From a bacterium (GTDB taxonomy: Bacteria > Zhuqueibacterota > QNDG01 > JAFGCO01), in contig JAFGGN010000055.1 in NCBI GenBank assembly GCA_016930535.1, positions 29,511 through 93,510 on the forward strand: a stretch of DNA of 64,000 bases. Reading direction: 5' to 3'. Numbering within the stretch: the first letter of the stretch is position 1; each line of letters starts with the position of its first letter. This document shows positions 25,912-34,659 of the stretch, one piece after another. The position numbers and the translations under genes are program-made. A model generated the notes under the pieces. It did no database searches and had not been told where the DNA came from. It saw only the letters and a list, made by a program, of their open reading frames with translations.

Positions 25912-26982
25912 ATGTTAAAAAAACTGGGAATTGTTATCAGGAAACGAGTGGCGATTAAAAACCTGGTATTCGTCACAGGCATGATCCTGATACTTCAGGG
26001 CTGCCAGTCCGGCCCGGAGAAGAAAATACAGAACAGCGAGAAAGTACCTGTTCATGTGACTTCTGTTCAGCATCGGCGTCTTTCACCACCGATACGGTGC
26101 AACGGATTTCTCGCAGCAGCCGAGGAGTCTAAATTGTCCTTTAAAACTGGCGGTATCATTGATAAAATAACGGTCAACGAAGGCAGCGCCGTTAAAAAGG
26201 GACAGTGTCTCGCCAGCCTGAAACCGGATGAAATCGAAGCCATGGTGAATCAGGCCCGAAGTGCTCTGGACAAGGCCAGACGGGATTATCAGCGTGTGCA
26301 AAATCTGTTTCAGGACAGCGTAGCCACGCTTGAACAGGTTCAGAATGCAGGAACCGCGGCCGAGGTCGCGGAATCCCAGTATAAAATCGCACAATTCAAT
26401 CTGGAATACTCAAAAATCAGTGCCCCCGCAGACGGTGTGATCCTGAAAATTCTGGCCGAGAAAAATGAACTGATCGGGCCGGGATATCCGGTATTTCTAT
26501 TCGGTTCCGGCAGAAAAGAGCATGTACTCAAGGTCGGGCTGTCCGACCGTGACATCGTACGCTGCCGTGTCGGTGATTCGGCCAGTGTCGGTTTCGATCC
26601 TTATCCGGAACGGTCTTTTCCGGGGCGTATCATGGAAATCGCAGGTGCGCCGGACCCCATGAGCGGGTTGTTTGAAACTGCGATCCGGGTCGGAGCCGTC
26701 GATGTCCCCCTGATGACGGGTTTCATCGGACGGGCGGTCCTGTTTCCCTCAGATAAGATTCTGGTATCCATCGTTCCCATGATATCGCTTGTGGACGGCA
26801 GTGATCATCAGGGTTATATCTTTACAGTACGGGACAGTACAGCCGTGCGTGTGCCCGTGCATATCGCTTTTCTTACAGAAAATGCCGTGGCATTGAAGGA
26901 CTCGCTGAATGGAATCGATTCTGTGGTGACTGACGGTTCAGCCTATCTCACGCATGGCATCGAGGTGCAGGTGATTCAATAA
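25912..26982 (+). CDS. RND efflux periplasmic adaptor lipoprotein
   Basis: The protein has 356 residues. A lipobox Leu-Gln-Gly-Cys places the lipidated Cys at residue 31. The mature part has a biotinyl-lipoyl half motif (LSFKTGGIIDKITVNEGSAVKKGQ), an alpha-hairpin (SALDKARRDYQRVQNLF) and beta-barrel strands, as in the HlyD/AcrA family. The ATG at 25912 lies nine bases after GGAG. It links the pump to the TolC-like channel. Confidence 0.9.
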   Translation: MLKKLGIVIRKRVAIKNLVFVTGMILILQGCQSGPEKKIQNSEKVPVHVTSVQHRRLSPPIRCNGFLAAAEESKLSFKTGGIIDKITVNEGSAVKKGQCLASLKPDEIEAMVNQARSALDKARRDYQRVQNLFQDSVATLEQVQNAGTAAEVAESQYKIAQFNLEYSKISAPADGVILKILAEKNELIGPGYPVFLFGSGRKEHVLKVGLSDRDIVRCRVGDSASVGFDPYPERSFPGRIMEIAGAPDPMSGLFETAIRVGAVDVPLMTGFIGRAVLFPSDKILVSIVPMISLVDGSDHQGYIFTVRDSTAVRVPVHIAFLTENAVALKDSLNGIDSVVTDGSAYLTHGIEVQVIQ

Positions 26983-27010
26983 TCCATCAATTGATAAACA
27001 GGAAATCTGA

Positions 27011-30000
27011 ATGAAACTTCCTAAAATAGCAATCGAGAATCATCAGTTTACACTGGTGATGATTTGTCTTCTGGTGCTGGCAGGCATCGGTTCGGTTTTG
27101 ACCATGCCGCGTTCAGAGGATCCGCCCGTTTCACCAGCCGGTTCATCCACAATTGTGGTCTATCCCGGGGCCAGTCCGGCGGATATCGAACAGCTGATTG
27201 TGGACCCGATCGAAGACGCTCTCAATGCACTCGAGGATATCAAGGTCCTGACATCGAGCTCGATGGACAATATCGGTATTGTGGAAATCGAATTTACAGC
27301 AGGCAGCGATCCGGACGAAAAATATGCTGAGGTTGTTCAGAAGGTGAACAGTATACGCAGCCAGCTTCCCGGGGATCTGCTCAGCATGGAAATACCCAAG
27401 TGGAGCATTTCCAATACGGCCATTTTTCAAATTGCTTTCATCTCGGATTCCGCAGATTATGCGGCTCTCGAATATGAGGCGGAACGGCTCAGAAAAGAAT
27501 TGCTCAAAGTCCCCGGTGTAAAGGAGGCAGAGAAAGCAGCGGTCCCTGAACAGGAGGTCCGAGTATCCGTGGACCTGCCGAAACTTGCACTTTATCATAT
27601 TCCACTGACCCGGGTGATGGGCATGCTTCAGGATGCCAATGCCAATATTCCGGGTGGATATGTGGACATCGGGGCCAAGCGGCTGAATATCAAAACAAGC
27701 GGATCTTACCGCTCACTGGACGATATAAGAAACACCGTTGTTCACTCCGCCCAGGGCAAGCCCGTGTTCTTACGGGATATCGCGGATGTCCGTTTCATGA
27801 ACGAGGACGCCATGCATCTGGCCAGGGTGAACGGTGAAAGATCCATATTTCTGAAGCTCACCCAGAAGGAAAATACCAATATTTTTCAAATCAGCGGCAG
27901 GGTGAAGGACATCGTCGGGGAATACCAGAAGAAAATACCGGAAGCCATGAAACTGGAAATCGTCTTCGATCAGTCCGAAAGTGTTTCAAGACGCGTTACG
28001 GGTTTTTTCAGCAATCTGCTGTACGGCCTGATTCTGGTCGGCCTGGTGGTTTTTACAGCCGTGGGTTTTCACGCATCCATGATTGTCATGATGGTGATAC
28101 CGGTATCCATTCTCATAGGAATCGGATTTATCGATCTGTGTCATTTCGGCCTGGAGCAAATGTCCATCGCCGGTATGGTGATCGCCCTGGGGCTTCTTGT
28201 GGACAATGCCATTGTGGTCACTGAAAACGTGGCCCGGTTTTTAAAAATGGGGTATAATCGTGTCGATTCCGCCGTGCTCGGTACGTCCCAGGTCGGATGG
28301 GCCGTGGTCAGTGCCACAGCCACGACCGTTCTGGCATTTGTCCCCATCATCATGATGCAGGACATGACAGGGGCATTCATCCGCAGTATGCCGGTTACGG
28401 TGGTTTTTACGCTATCGGCCTCCCTGCTGCTGTCCCTGACACTGACACCGTATCTTTCCGAAAAATTCCTGAAGGTGTCGAACGGACATCGTGAGAGGCC
28501 CCTGCGCAGATGGCTGAATCATATGATCGACCATGTGTACCGACGTGTGCTCGATTACGGCCTGCGCAAGCCGCGCCGTTTTCTCATGGCGACCGGCATC
28601 GTATTTTTACTTTCTTTTCTGCTGTTTCCCCTCATCGGTGTCAGCATGTTCCCCAAAGCCGAAAAACCGATGTTCTATATTAATGTCAATTTCCCGACGG
28701 ATACACATATCGAAAAAACCGATGCCCTGGTCCTTCAGATTGAAAAAGAAATGATGGCCCTGCCAGGCGTAAAGCGCGTACTCTCCAATTCGGGAAACGG
28801 GAATCCGCCCCTGTACTACAATATGTATCCCGAACGTAACAAATCCTACCATGGTCAGCTGGTCGTGCTGCTGAAGGAATTCAAACGGAAAGAATTTCAG
28901 AAAATGCTTCAGGATTTGCGTCAGAGATACAGTCAGATACCCGGAGTCCGGATTGAAGTGAAGGAACTTGAGCAGGGACCTCCGGTGGAGGCCCCGGTCG
29001 CCATCAAGGTTCTGGGTGACAATATGGATATTCTGACACAGCTTTCGCGTGTTGTGGAAAAAGAGATCCGCTCGGAACAGGGAACGGTCAATGTGAGAAA
29101 TCCATTGAACACGACAAAATCGGATCTGAAAATTCAGATCCATCGGGAAAAAGCAGGGATGCTCGGTGTCCCGCTTTCCGAAATCGACCGGTCTGTCCGT
29201 GCGGCCATTACCGGGCTTCCGGTGACCCAGTTCAGGGACGCCGAAGGCAGGAAGTATGATATTGTCATCCGGCTTCCATTTGACCGGAACAAACCTGTAC
29301 TTTCGGATCTGGACCGCATTTATGTCGCCTCGATGTCCGGTGCGCAGATTCCTTTGAAACATCTGATCTCCGTGGAACTGGCGAAAAGCCCGCTGACCAT
29401 CGATCATTATCAGATGAACCGGAGCGTCACGGTCACATCGGATGTACTGGATGAATATTCGGTAGCAAAAATCACAACGAACATTATGAAGCGTCTGAAC
29501 CGGTATCCATGGCCCAAAGGATATTCACTCTATGTAGCCGGAGAACAGGAGAGCCGTGAAGAATCGTTCGGAGGCATGGGTAAAGCCGTTATCATTGCGC
29601 TGGTTGCCATTTTCGGCGTGCTCGTTCTGCAGTTCAGATCCTATCTGCAGCCGATAATCGTATTTACGGCCATCCCTCTTGCCATTATCGGATCACTGAT
29701 TGCCCTGTTTGTTACGGGTAACAGTTTCTCATTTACGGCTTTCATCGGCATTACCAGTCTGGTAGGCATTGTGGTGAACAATTCGATCATTCTCGTGGAT
29801 TACAGCAATCAGCTCCGCAGGGAGGGGATGAGTACGGACAAGGCCATCCGCGAAGCGGGTGAAACCCGGTTCATTCCCATCATTCTGACAACGCTGACGA
29901 CCGTAGGCGGATTGCTGCCCCTGACTGTAGCCGGCGGCACCATGTGGGCCCCGATGGGTTGGACCATTATAGGCGGACTGATTGTTTCCACTTTTCTGAC

Positions 30001-30055
30001 CCTGGTCGTTGTGCCGGTTCTTTATATGCTGATCTCGCCGAAAATCGATGGTTGA
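27011..30055 (+). CDS. RND efflux pump, inner-membrane permease
   Basis: The 1014-residue proton-driven exporter has two tandem halves, each with a membrane helix, a large periplasmic loop and five more helices. The proton relay helix reads LGLLVDNAIVVTENV, with the conserved Asp. The C-terminal half has SLVGIVVNNSIILVDY, where the second Asp position is Asn, as is common in this family. The Asn/Asp pattern and the single permease suggest a homotrimer. The substrate is unknown. Confidence 0.92.
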   Translation: MKLPKIAIENHQFTLVMICLLVLAGIGSVLTMPRSEDPPVSPAGSSTIVVYPGASPADIEQLIVDPIEDALNALEDIKVLTSSSMDNIGIVEIEFTAGSDPDEKYAEVVQKVNSIRSQLPGDLLSMEIPKWSISNTAIFQIAFISDSADYAALEYEAERLRKELLKVPGVKEAEKAAVPEQEVRVSVDLPKLALYHIPLTRVMGMLQDANANIPGGYVDIGAKRLNIKTSGSYRSLDDIRNTVVHSAQGKPVFLRDIADVRFMNEDAMHLARVNGERSIFLKLTQKENTNIFQISGRVKDIVGEYQKKIPEAMKLEIVFDQSESVSRRVTGFFSNLLYGLILVGLVVFTAVGFHASMIVMMVIPVSILIGIGFIDLCHFGLEQMSIAGMVIALGLLVDNAIVVTENVARFLKMGYNRVDSAVLGTSQVGWAVVSATATTVLAFVPIIMMQDMTGAFIRSMPVTVVFTLSASLLLSLTLTPYLSEKFLKVSNGHRERPLRRWLNHMIDHVYRRVLDYGLRKPRRFLMATGIVFLLSFLLFPLIGVSMFPKAEKPMFYINVNFPTDTHIEKTDALVLQIEKEMMALPGVKRVLSNSGNGNPPLYYNMYPERNKSYHGQLVVLLKEFKRKEFQKMLQDLRQRYSQIPGVRIEVKELEQGPPVEAPVAIKVLGDNMDILTQLSRVVEKEIRSEQGTVNVRNPLNTTKSDLKIQIHREKAGMLGVPLSEIDRSVRAAITGLPVTQFRDAEGRKYDIVIRLPFDRNKPVLSDLDRIYVASMSGAQIPLKHLISVELAKSPLTIDHYQMNRSVTVTSDVLDEYSVAKITTNIMKRLNRYPWPKGYSLYVAGEQESREESFGGMGKAVIIALVAIFGVLVLQFRSYLQPIIVFTAIPLAIIGSLIALFVTGNSFSFTAFIGITSLVGIVVNNSIILVDYSNQLRREGMSTDKAIREAGETRFIPIILTTLTTVGGLLPLTVAGGTMWAPMGWTIIGGLIVSTFLTLVVVPVLYMLISPKIDG

Positions 30056-30061
30056 ATCATT

Positions 30062-30103
30062 CATGGGAAAGCGCATGGATCCCGGTTCATGCGCTTTCCC
30101 ATG
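30062..30103 (+). terminator. Perfect 16-bp hairpin after the RND gene, no T tract
   Basis: CATGGGAAAGCGCATG at 30062-30077 is perfectly complementary to CATGCGCTTTCCCATG at 30088-30103, with a 10-base loop. It lies six bases after the permease stop. No run of T follows, so it may be a weak terminator or a 3' end stabiliser. Confidence 0.6.
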
Positions 30104-30188
30104 GGACTGCCGTGTCCATGCCCATTTTTAAAATCCCCACTCTTTTCAATGGCTGCAGCCGCGCACTCAAAAAAATCCATATTCGACA

Positions 30189-30217
30189 TTGACTTTCATG
30201 CACCTTCTGATTAAATT
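30189..30217 (+). promoter_or_regulatory. Putative folE promoter
   Basis: TTGACT at 30189-30194, 17 bases, then TAAATT at 30212-30217. The same -10 sequence recurs before mltG and the ilv operon. Confidence 0.55.
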
Positions 30218-30263
30218 TTTTTAGATATTTAAAAAACGTAACGGCTGCCTGAAAGGATGGAGC

Positions 30264-30812
30264 ATGGAAAAGCTATATCTCGGGATTTTGAATCATATCG
30301 GTGAAGATCCGGATCGTGAAGGACTGGTCCGCACGCCGGAAAGGGCCGCCAGAGCCATGGAATTCCTGACCCGCGGATATCATCAGACCCTGGAATCTGT
30401 GGTGAACAATGCGATTTTCGAAACAGAAACAAGAGACATGATCATTCTCAAGGATATTGAAATTTATTCATTGTGTGAACATCATCTTCTGCCTTTTTAC
30501 GGAAAATGTCATATCGGTTATATCCCGAACAAAAAGATGATCGGTGTATCCAAACTGGCAAGAATTGCGGATATGTATGCACGGCGCCTTCAGGTTCAGG
30601 AAAGACTCACGCATCAGATTGCCTCCGCACTGTGTGAAATATTGAATCCATGCGGTGTGGGGGTTGTTTTGGAAGCCAGACATCTGTGCGCCATGATGCG
30701 CGGTGTGGAGAAACAGAATTCAATCATGCAGACCTCGGCCATGCTGGGCAGTTTCGAGAACCGGCAGTCTACGAGAATCGAGTTCCTGAATCTGATTGCA
30801 AACCATTCATAG
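30264..30812 (+). CDS. folE: GTP cyclohydrolase I
   Basis: FolE converts GTP to dihydroneopterin triphosphate at the head of folate synthesis. The 182-residue protein has the zinc ligands in [10 protein letters not shown] and [12 protein letters not shown], plus [15 protein letters not shown]. Length and active site are normal. GGAG precedes the ATG. It has its own promoter. Confidence 0.95.
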   Translation: MEKLYLGILNHIGEDPDREGLVRTPERAARAMEFLTRGYHQTLESVVNNAIFETETRDMIILKDIEIYSLCEHHLLPFYGKCHIGYIPNKKMIGVSKLARIADMYARRLQVQERLTHQIASALCEILNPCGVGVVLEARHLCAMMRGVEKQNSIMQTSAMLGSFENRQSTRIEFLNLIANHS

Positions 30813-30856
30813 CCCCGGTTTCCAAATTACCTGATGTGAAAGAGGACAAATATTGA

Positions 30857-30885
30857 TTGACAAACCGGAATAAATGGATTAAATT
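30857..30885 (+). promoter_or_regulatory. Putative mltG promoter
   Basis: TTGACA at 30857-30862, 17 bases, then TAAATT at 30880-30885, about 35 bases before the start codon. Confidence 0.58.
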
Positions 30886-30926
30886 AAACATTTTATATAG
30901 CAGATTGCACAGCCTAGAGGATAAAT

Positions 30927-31973
30927 TTGACTGGACTCAATTTGACGCGTCTTTATATTAAACCCGAACGTTCCCGCATATTTCTCGTCTTTATCAGTTT
31001 TCTGTTGATCGGACTTATTTTGAATGGTCTGGCCGTTGTATTTCATTCATGGATGATTGAATCCTCTGAAGGTGTGACCGTTTCCATCGAACACGGCATC
31101 AGTTCCGCGGATATTGCATTGAAGCTTTATGAGGAACGGGTCATCCCCAATGTGAAATATTTTGTATGGAGCGCGCGTGCGCTGAATGTCGGTCCCAGAC
31201 TGCAGGCCGGCACCTATTATTTTCACGGCAGAACGAGCAATTACTCGATATTAATGACAATGGCGGCAGGACATGTCCTGAATGAGCAGATTACATTTCC
31301 CGAGGGGCTGAGGGCCACACAGATTGCGGGTATTTGCCAGCACCAAATGAATATCGATTCCATTTCAGTTATGCAGCTTGTCAATGACAGAAATTTTACA
31401 CGGTCACTTGAAATCAACGCGGACCGTCTCGAAGGATATCTGTTCCCCAATACGTATTTTTTTCATAAAAACGCAACGGCCGAAGATGTGCTCATGAAAA
31501 TGGTGCATGAATTCAAATGCCAGTTCAGCGATTCCCTGAAAATGCTTGCCCGTGACCGGGGACTGACCGTGCATGATGTCGTTACGCTGGCTTCAATCGT
31601 TGAAGGCGAAGCCATAATCGCCAAGGAAAGGGAAATTATTGCCGCGATCTATCTCAACCGCCTGCATCGCGGCATGGCCCTGCAGGCCTGTCCCACGGTG
31701 CAGTATCTCCTTCCGGAAGGGCCGAGACGTCTCTTGAAAAAAGATCTCGAGATTAAATCCCCGTACAATACCTATCTGCATCCGGGACTGCCTCCGGGAC
31801 CGGTGAACAATCCCGGGTTGGCATCCATTCTGGCCGTGCTTAACCCGGCGCCCGTGGATTATCTGTATCTTGTCGCAAACGGGGACGATACGCATACGTT
31901 TTCCAGAAGCATGGATGAGCATGTGGAAGCCAAGCACCGCTTCAACAGGGTACGTCAATATTACCGCCAGTAA
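30927..31973 (+). CDS. mltG: Endolytic murein transglycosylase MltG
   Basis: MltG cuts nascent glycan strands next to the inner membrane. The 348-residue protein has one N-terminal membrane helix (about 18-40), a LysM-like part and the YceG/MltG catalytic domain (LASIVEGEAIIAKEREIIAAIYLNRL, with catalytic Glu, and SPYNTYLHPGLPPGPVNNPG). The start is TTG at 30927 with GAGG six bases upstream. There is no earlier ATG. Confidence 0.93.
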   Translation: MTGLNLTRLYIKPERSRIFLVFISFLLIGLILNGLAVVFHSWMIESSEGVTVSIEHGISSADIALKLYEERVIPNVKYFVWSARALNVGPRLQAGTYYFHGRTSNYSILMTMAAGHVLNEQITFPEGLRATQIAGICQHQMNIDSISVMQLVNDRNFTRSLEINADRLEGYLFPNTYFFHKNATAEDVLMKMVHEFKCQFSDSLKMLARDRGLTVHDVVTLASIVEGEAIIAKEREIIAAIYLNRLHRGMALQACPTVQYLLPEGPRRLLKKDLEIKSPYNTYLHPGLPPGPVNNPGLASILAVLNPAPVDYLYLVANGDDTHTFSRSMDEHVEAKHRFNRVRQYYRQ

Positions 31974-32094
31974 TCTGTTCCTGCTTTACCCGTTTCAGTT
32001 TTGATACGGATATGGCCGGTGCGGTGTTTTCATAATCAAGGATTTTTTACAGCTGCCAGCCTGGCATCATATTTCCACAGCGAAGGAAACAGCA

Positions 32095-34299
32095 TTGAAT
32101 GCATCGGCATTTCCCCTGGATCAACTGAATCCCGAACAACAGAACGCGGTTACTGCCACAGAAGGACCGGTTCTGGTGCTGGCAGGCGCAGGAAGCGGTA
32201 AAACACGTGTATTGACCTACCGTATCGCGTATCTGATCCGGCAATGCTGTATTCCTCCGTGGACCATTCTTGCGGTCACTTTTACAAGAAAAGCGGCCAG
32301 AGAGATGCAGGAACGTGTTCATGAACTGGTAGGACCTGACCAGGGGACGTGGATCGGTACGTTCCATTCCACATTTGCCAAAATCCTCAGGTGGGAGGCA
32401 CCAGCCGTTCATTATCCCACGGATTTCGTGATTTATGACACGGACGATCAGAACCGTCTGGTCCGTATGGTCATGGAATCCCTTCAAATACCTGTCAGCC
32501 GGTTCAATCCCAAGGCTGTCCAGGCTGCAATCAGTCATGCCAAAAACAGCCTGATATCTCCGGAGCATATTTTCAAATCCCCGGCCAATCCCTTCGAGGA
32601 AGCGGTAAAACGCATCTATCCGGAATATCAGAAACGGCTGAGGGAAAATTATGCATTTGATTTCGATGATTTGATTACAGTTCCCATTCAGCTGTTCAAT
32701 CACAACACGGATATTCTTGAAAAGTATCAGAACCGGTTCCAGTATATCCTGGTCGACGAGTATCAGGATACGAACAAGGCTCAGTATGAACTGCTGGCGC
32801 AGCTTGCCGGAAAAAACCGGAACCTCTGCGTCGTGGGGGATGACGATCAGTCCATTTACGGCTGGCGCGGTGCGGATATCAGCAATATACTGGATTTTGA
32901 ATCGGATTTTCCTGAAACACGTGTTTTTCGTCTTGAGCAGAATTACCGGTCCACCAAAAATATACTGACAGCGGCGCATTCGGTCGTTTCAAGGAATCAG
33001 GGGCGAAAACCCAAAAAGCTGTGGTCCGAGAATCCCGAAGGCGACAAAGTGGAGCTCTGGGAAGTGGATGATGACCGGGAAGAAGCCTATAAGCTCGTGG
33101 ACAAAATTCAGGAAGAGGTTTTCGAACACAAGCGGCAGTTCCGTGATTTTGCCGTTCTTTACAGAACCAATGCACAATCCCGTTCGCTGGAGGATGGCCT
33201 GCGGCGAAGTGGTATCAATTACATCATTGTGGGCGGTGTCCGGTTTTATGACAGAAAAGAAGTCAAGGATATTCTGGCCTATTTGAAACTGATCGTCAAT
33301 CAGAGGGATACGGTCAGTCTGAAACGCGTGATCAATTTCCCGGTCAGGGGAATCGGCGATATCACGCTGAACAAGATCGAAGCCATGGCTGTTCAGCAGA
33401 ATATTCCCCTGTTCGATGCACTGGCCCTTGTCGAACAGATCGAGGGCCTGACATCCAGGGCACGCGCAGGATGTCTGCATTTTTACCGGCTGATCATGAA
33501 GTATTCGGAAATTAAGGAGAAAATTTCCCCAGGAGAATTGGTACATACACTGGTCGAGGAAAGCGGTTTGCTTGCCTACTACAAGGATGATACGTCTGTC
33601 GAGGGACTGAGCCGGGTAGAAAATATCGGAGAATTGCTGGCTGCAGTGCAGGATTATGGTGAAGAAACCGAAGCACCAACCTTGTCCGGTTTTCTTGAAG
33701 AAGTTGCTCTGATTCATGATGTGGATCAGTGGAATGATCAGGGAAACGCCGTCACGCTGATGACACTGCATTCGGCCAAGGGGCTGGAATTCCCGGTCAT
33801 TTTCATTACAGGTCTCGAAGAGAGTCTGTTTCCGCTTGCACGGAGCCTTGAAACCAGGGAGGACCTCGAAGAGGAAAGACGCCTTTTTTATGTCGGACTG
33901 ACCAGGGCGAGAGAAAAACTGGTTTTGATGTGGGCCAGGAACAGGCGGTTGTATCAATCCAGCGAGGCCAGACTGCCATCCCGTTTTATTGGCGAACTTG
34001 ATCCGGACGTTCTGCAAATGCAGTCCACCCGGTCATTCAGATCGGTGCCATCGAATTGTCACGGTGCATCACGGATGGACAGTGCGATGGATGTCATGCC
34101 AGATTATGAGTCGTTTTCCCAGGAACCCGAATCCGAAACCTATTCTGTGGGACAATGGGTGCATCATGAAATGTTCGGAGAGGGACAAATACTTAAAATT
34201 CAGGGGACAGGCGCAAAGCAGACGCTGAGCGTACGGTTTAAGAACGGCACACAGAAAAAATTAATCACAAAATACGCCAAATTTAAGCCCATTTATTGA
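32095..34299 (+). CDS. uvrD: DNA helicase UvrD/PcrA
   Basis: This 734-residue superfamily 1A 3'-5' helicase acts in DNA repair. Motifs seen are GAGSGKT (Walker A), VDEYQDTN (motif II), GDDDQSIYGWRGA, LEQNYRS and VTLMTLHSAKGLEFP. The C terminus ends in the small Tudor-like module VHHEMFGEGQILKIQG found in PcrA/UvrD. The start is TTG at 32095 after AAGGAAA, since no ATG lies near the expected N terminus. Confidence 0.94.
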   Translation: MNASAFPLDQLNPEQQNAVTATEGPVLVLAGAGSGKTRVLTYRIAYLIRQCCIPPWTILAVTFTRKAAREMQERVHELVGPDQGTWIGTFHSTFAKILRWEAPAVHYPTDFVIYDTDDQNRLVRMVMESLQIPVSRFNPKAVQAAISHAKNSLISPEHIFKSPANPFEEAVKRIYPEYQKRLRENYAFDFDDLITVPIQLFNHNTDILEKYQNRFQYILVDEYQDTNKAQYELLAQLAGKNRNLCVVGDDDQSIYGWRGADISNILDFESDFPETRVFRLEQNYRSTKNILTAAHSVVSRNQGRKPKKLWSENPEGDKVELWEVDDDREEAYKLVDKIQEEVFEHKRQFRDFAVLYRTNAQSRSLEDGLRRSGINYIIVGGVRFYDRKEVKDILAYLKLIVNQRDTVSLKRVINFPVRGIGDITLNKIEAMAVQQNIPLFDALALVEQIEGLTSRARAGCLHFYRLIMKYSEIKEKISPGELVHTLVEESGLLAYYKDDTSVEGLSRVENIGELLAAVQDYGEETEAPTLSGFLEEVALIHDVDQWNDQGNAVTLMTLHSAKGLEFPVIFITGLEESLFPLARSLETREDLEEERRLFYVGLTRAREKLVLMWARNRRLYQSSEARLPSRFIGELDPDVLQMQSTRSFRSVPSNCHGASRMDSAMDVMPDYESFSQEPESETYSVGQWVHHEMFGEGQILKIQGTGAKQTLSVRFKNGTQKKLITKYAKFKPIY

Positions 34300-34325
34300 C
34301 AGAATCCAAAAAAATGAATTTCCGC

Positions 34326-34354
34326 TTGACTTCTCTGTCAAATTTTATTAAATT
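34326..34354 (+). promoter_or_regulatory. Putative promoter of the ilv-leu operon
   Basis: TTGACT at 34326-34331, 17 bases, then TAAATT at 34349-34354. The expected start near 34361 leaves about 43 bases before the leader peptide ATG. Confidence 0.6.
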
Positions 34355-34403
34355 TTCCGAACCGAAAATTAATATTTATTCAGCATTTAAAATGTGATCC
34401 GGC

Positions 34404-34553
34404 ATGCAGACAACGAATAAAAACAGCAGCAGTTTTCAAATCGGCCCTACAGCTGACCGTTGTCTCTGTTTGTATTCCTTCAACACGCTTCCAGTTGGAC
34501 TTCTTATTTTGTTGGGTTTGACCAGCCTGGTACTCGTGGTGGTACGAGACTAA
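34404..34553 (+). CDS. Branched-chain amino acid attenuator leader peptide
   Basis: This 49-codon frame has no homologue I know, but its content is telling. The last part reads LPVGLLILLGLTSLVLVVV before Arg-Asp-stop, with 14 of 19 residues Leu, Val or Ile. It lies between a promoter and ilvD and is followed by strong alternative RNA hairpins. This is the classic layout of ilv and leu leader peptides: ribosomes stall at Leu or Val codons when charged tRNA is scarce and so let transcription continue. The ATG at 34404 lacks a clear Shine-Dalgarno sequence, and a downstream TTG could be the true start. The control mechanism is inference. Confidence 0.72.
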   Translation: MQTTNKNSSSFQIGPTADRCLCLYSFNTLPVGLLILLGLTSLVLVVVRD

Positions 34554-34555
34554 GG

Positions 34556-34620
34556 TTCGGGGTCATTCCTACATCCCACATTTTTTAATCTGACAAATTC
34601 AGCGTAGGAGTGACCTCGAA
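34556..34620 (+). promoter_or_regulatory. Attenuator-like RNA hairpin in the ilv leader
   Basis: TTCGGGGTCATTCCTAC (34556-34572) pairs over 17 positions, two of them G-U, with GTAGGAGTGACCTCGAA (34604-34620). It begins three bases after the leader stop codon. The 31-base loop contains T6 at 34581-34586, which could end a smaller competing hairpin (GGGGT/ATCCC at 34559-34577). A third hairpin, CCTC-GAAA-GAGG at 34614-34625, excludes the right arm. These structures compete, as expected for an attenuator. Confidence 0.6.
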
Positions 34621-34659
34621 AGAGGCGTGACATACGACCATGTACAGATGCGAGGTGCT

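Noticed and set aside
30092..30230. Small gene between the RND pump and folE
   Set aside because: Short frames there lack ribosome sites; the stretch holds only the hairpin and the folE promoter.
34627..34659. GTG start for ilvD at 34627
   Set aside because: The family N terminus begins at 34660 with its own GAGG, and the GTG lies next to the leader hairpin.
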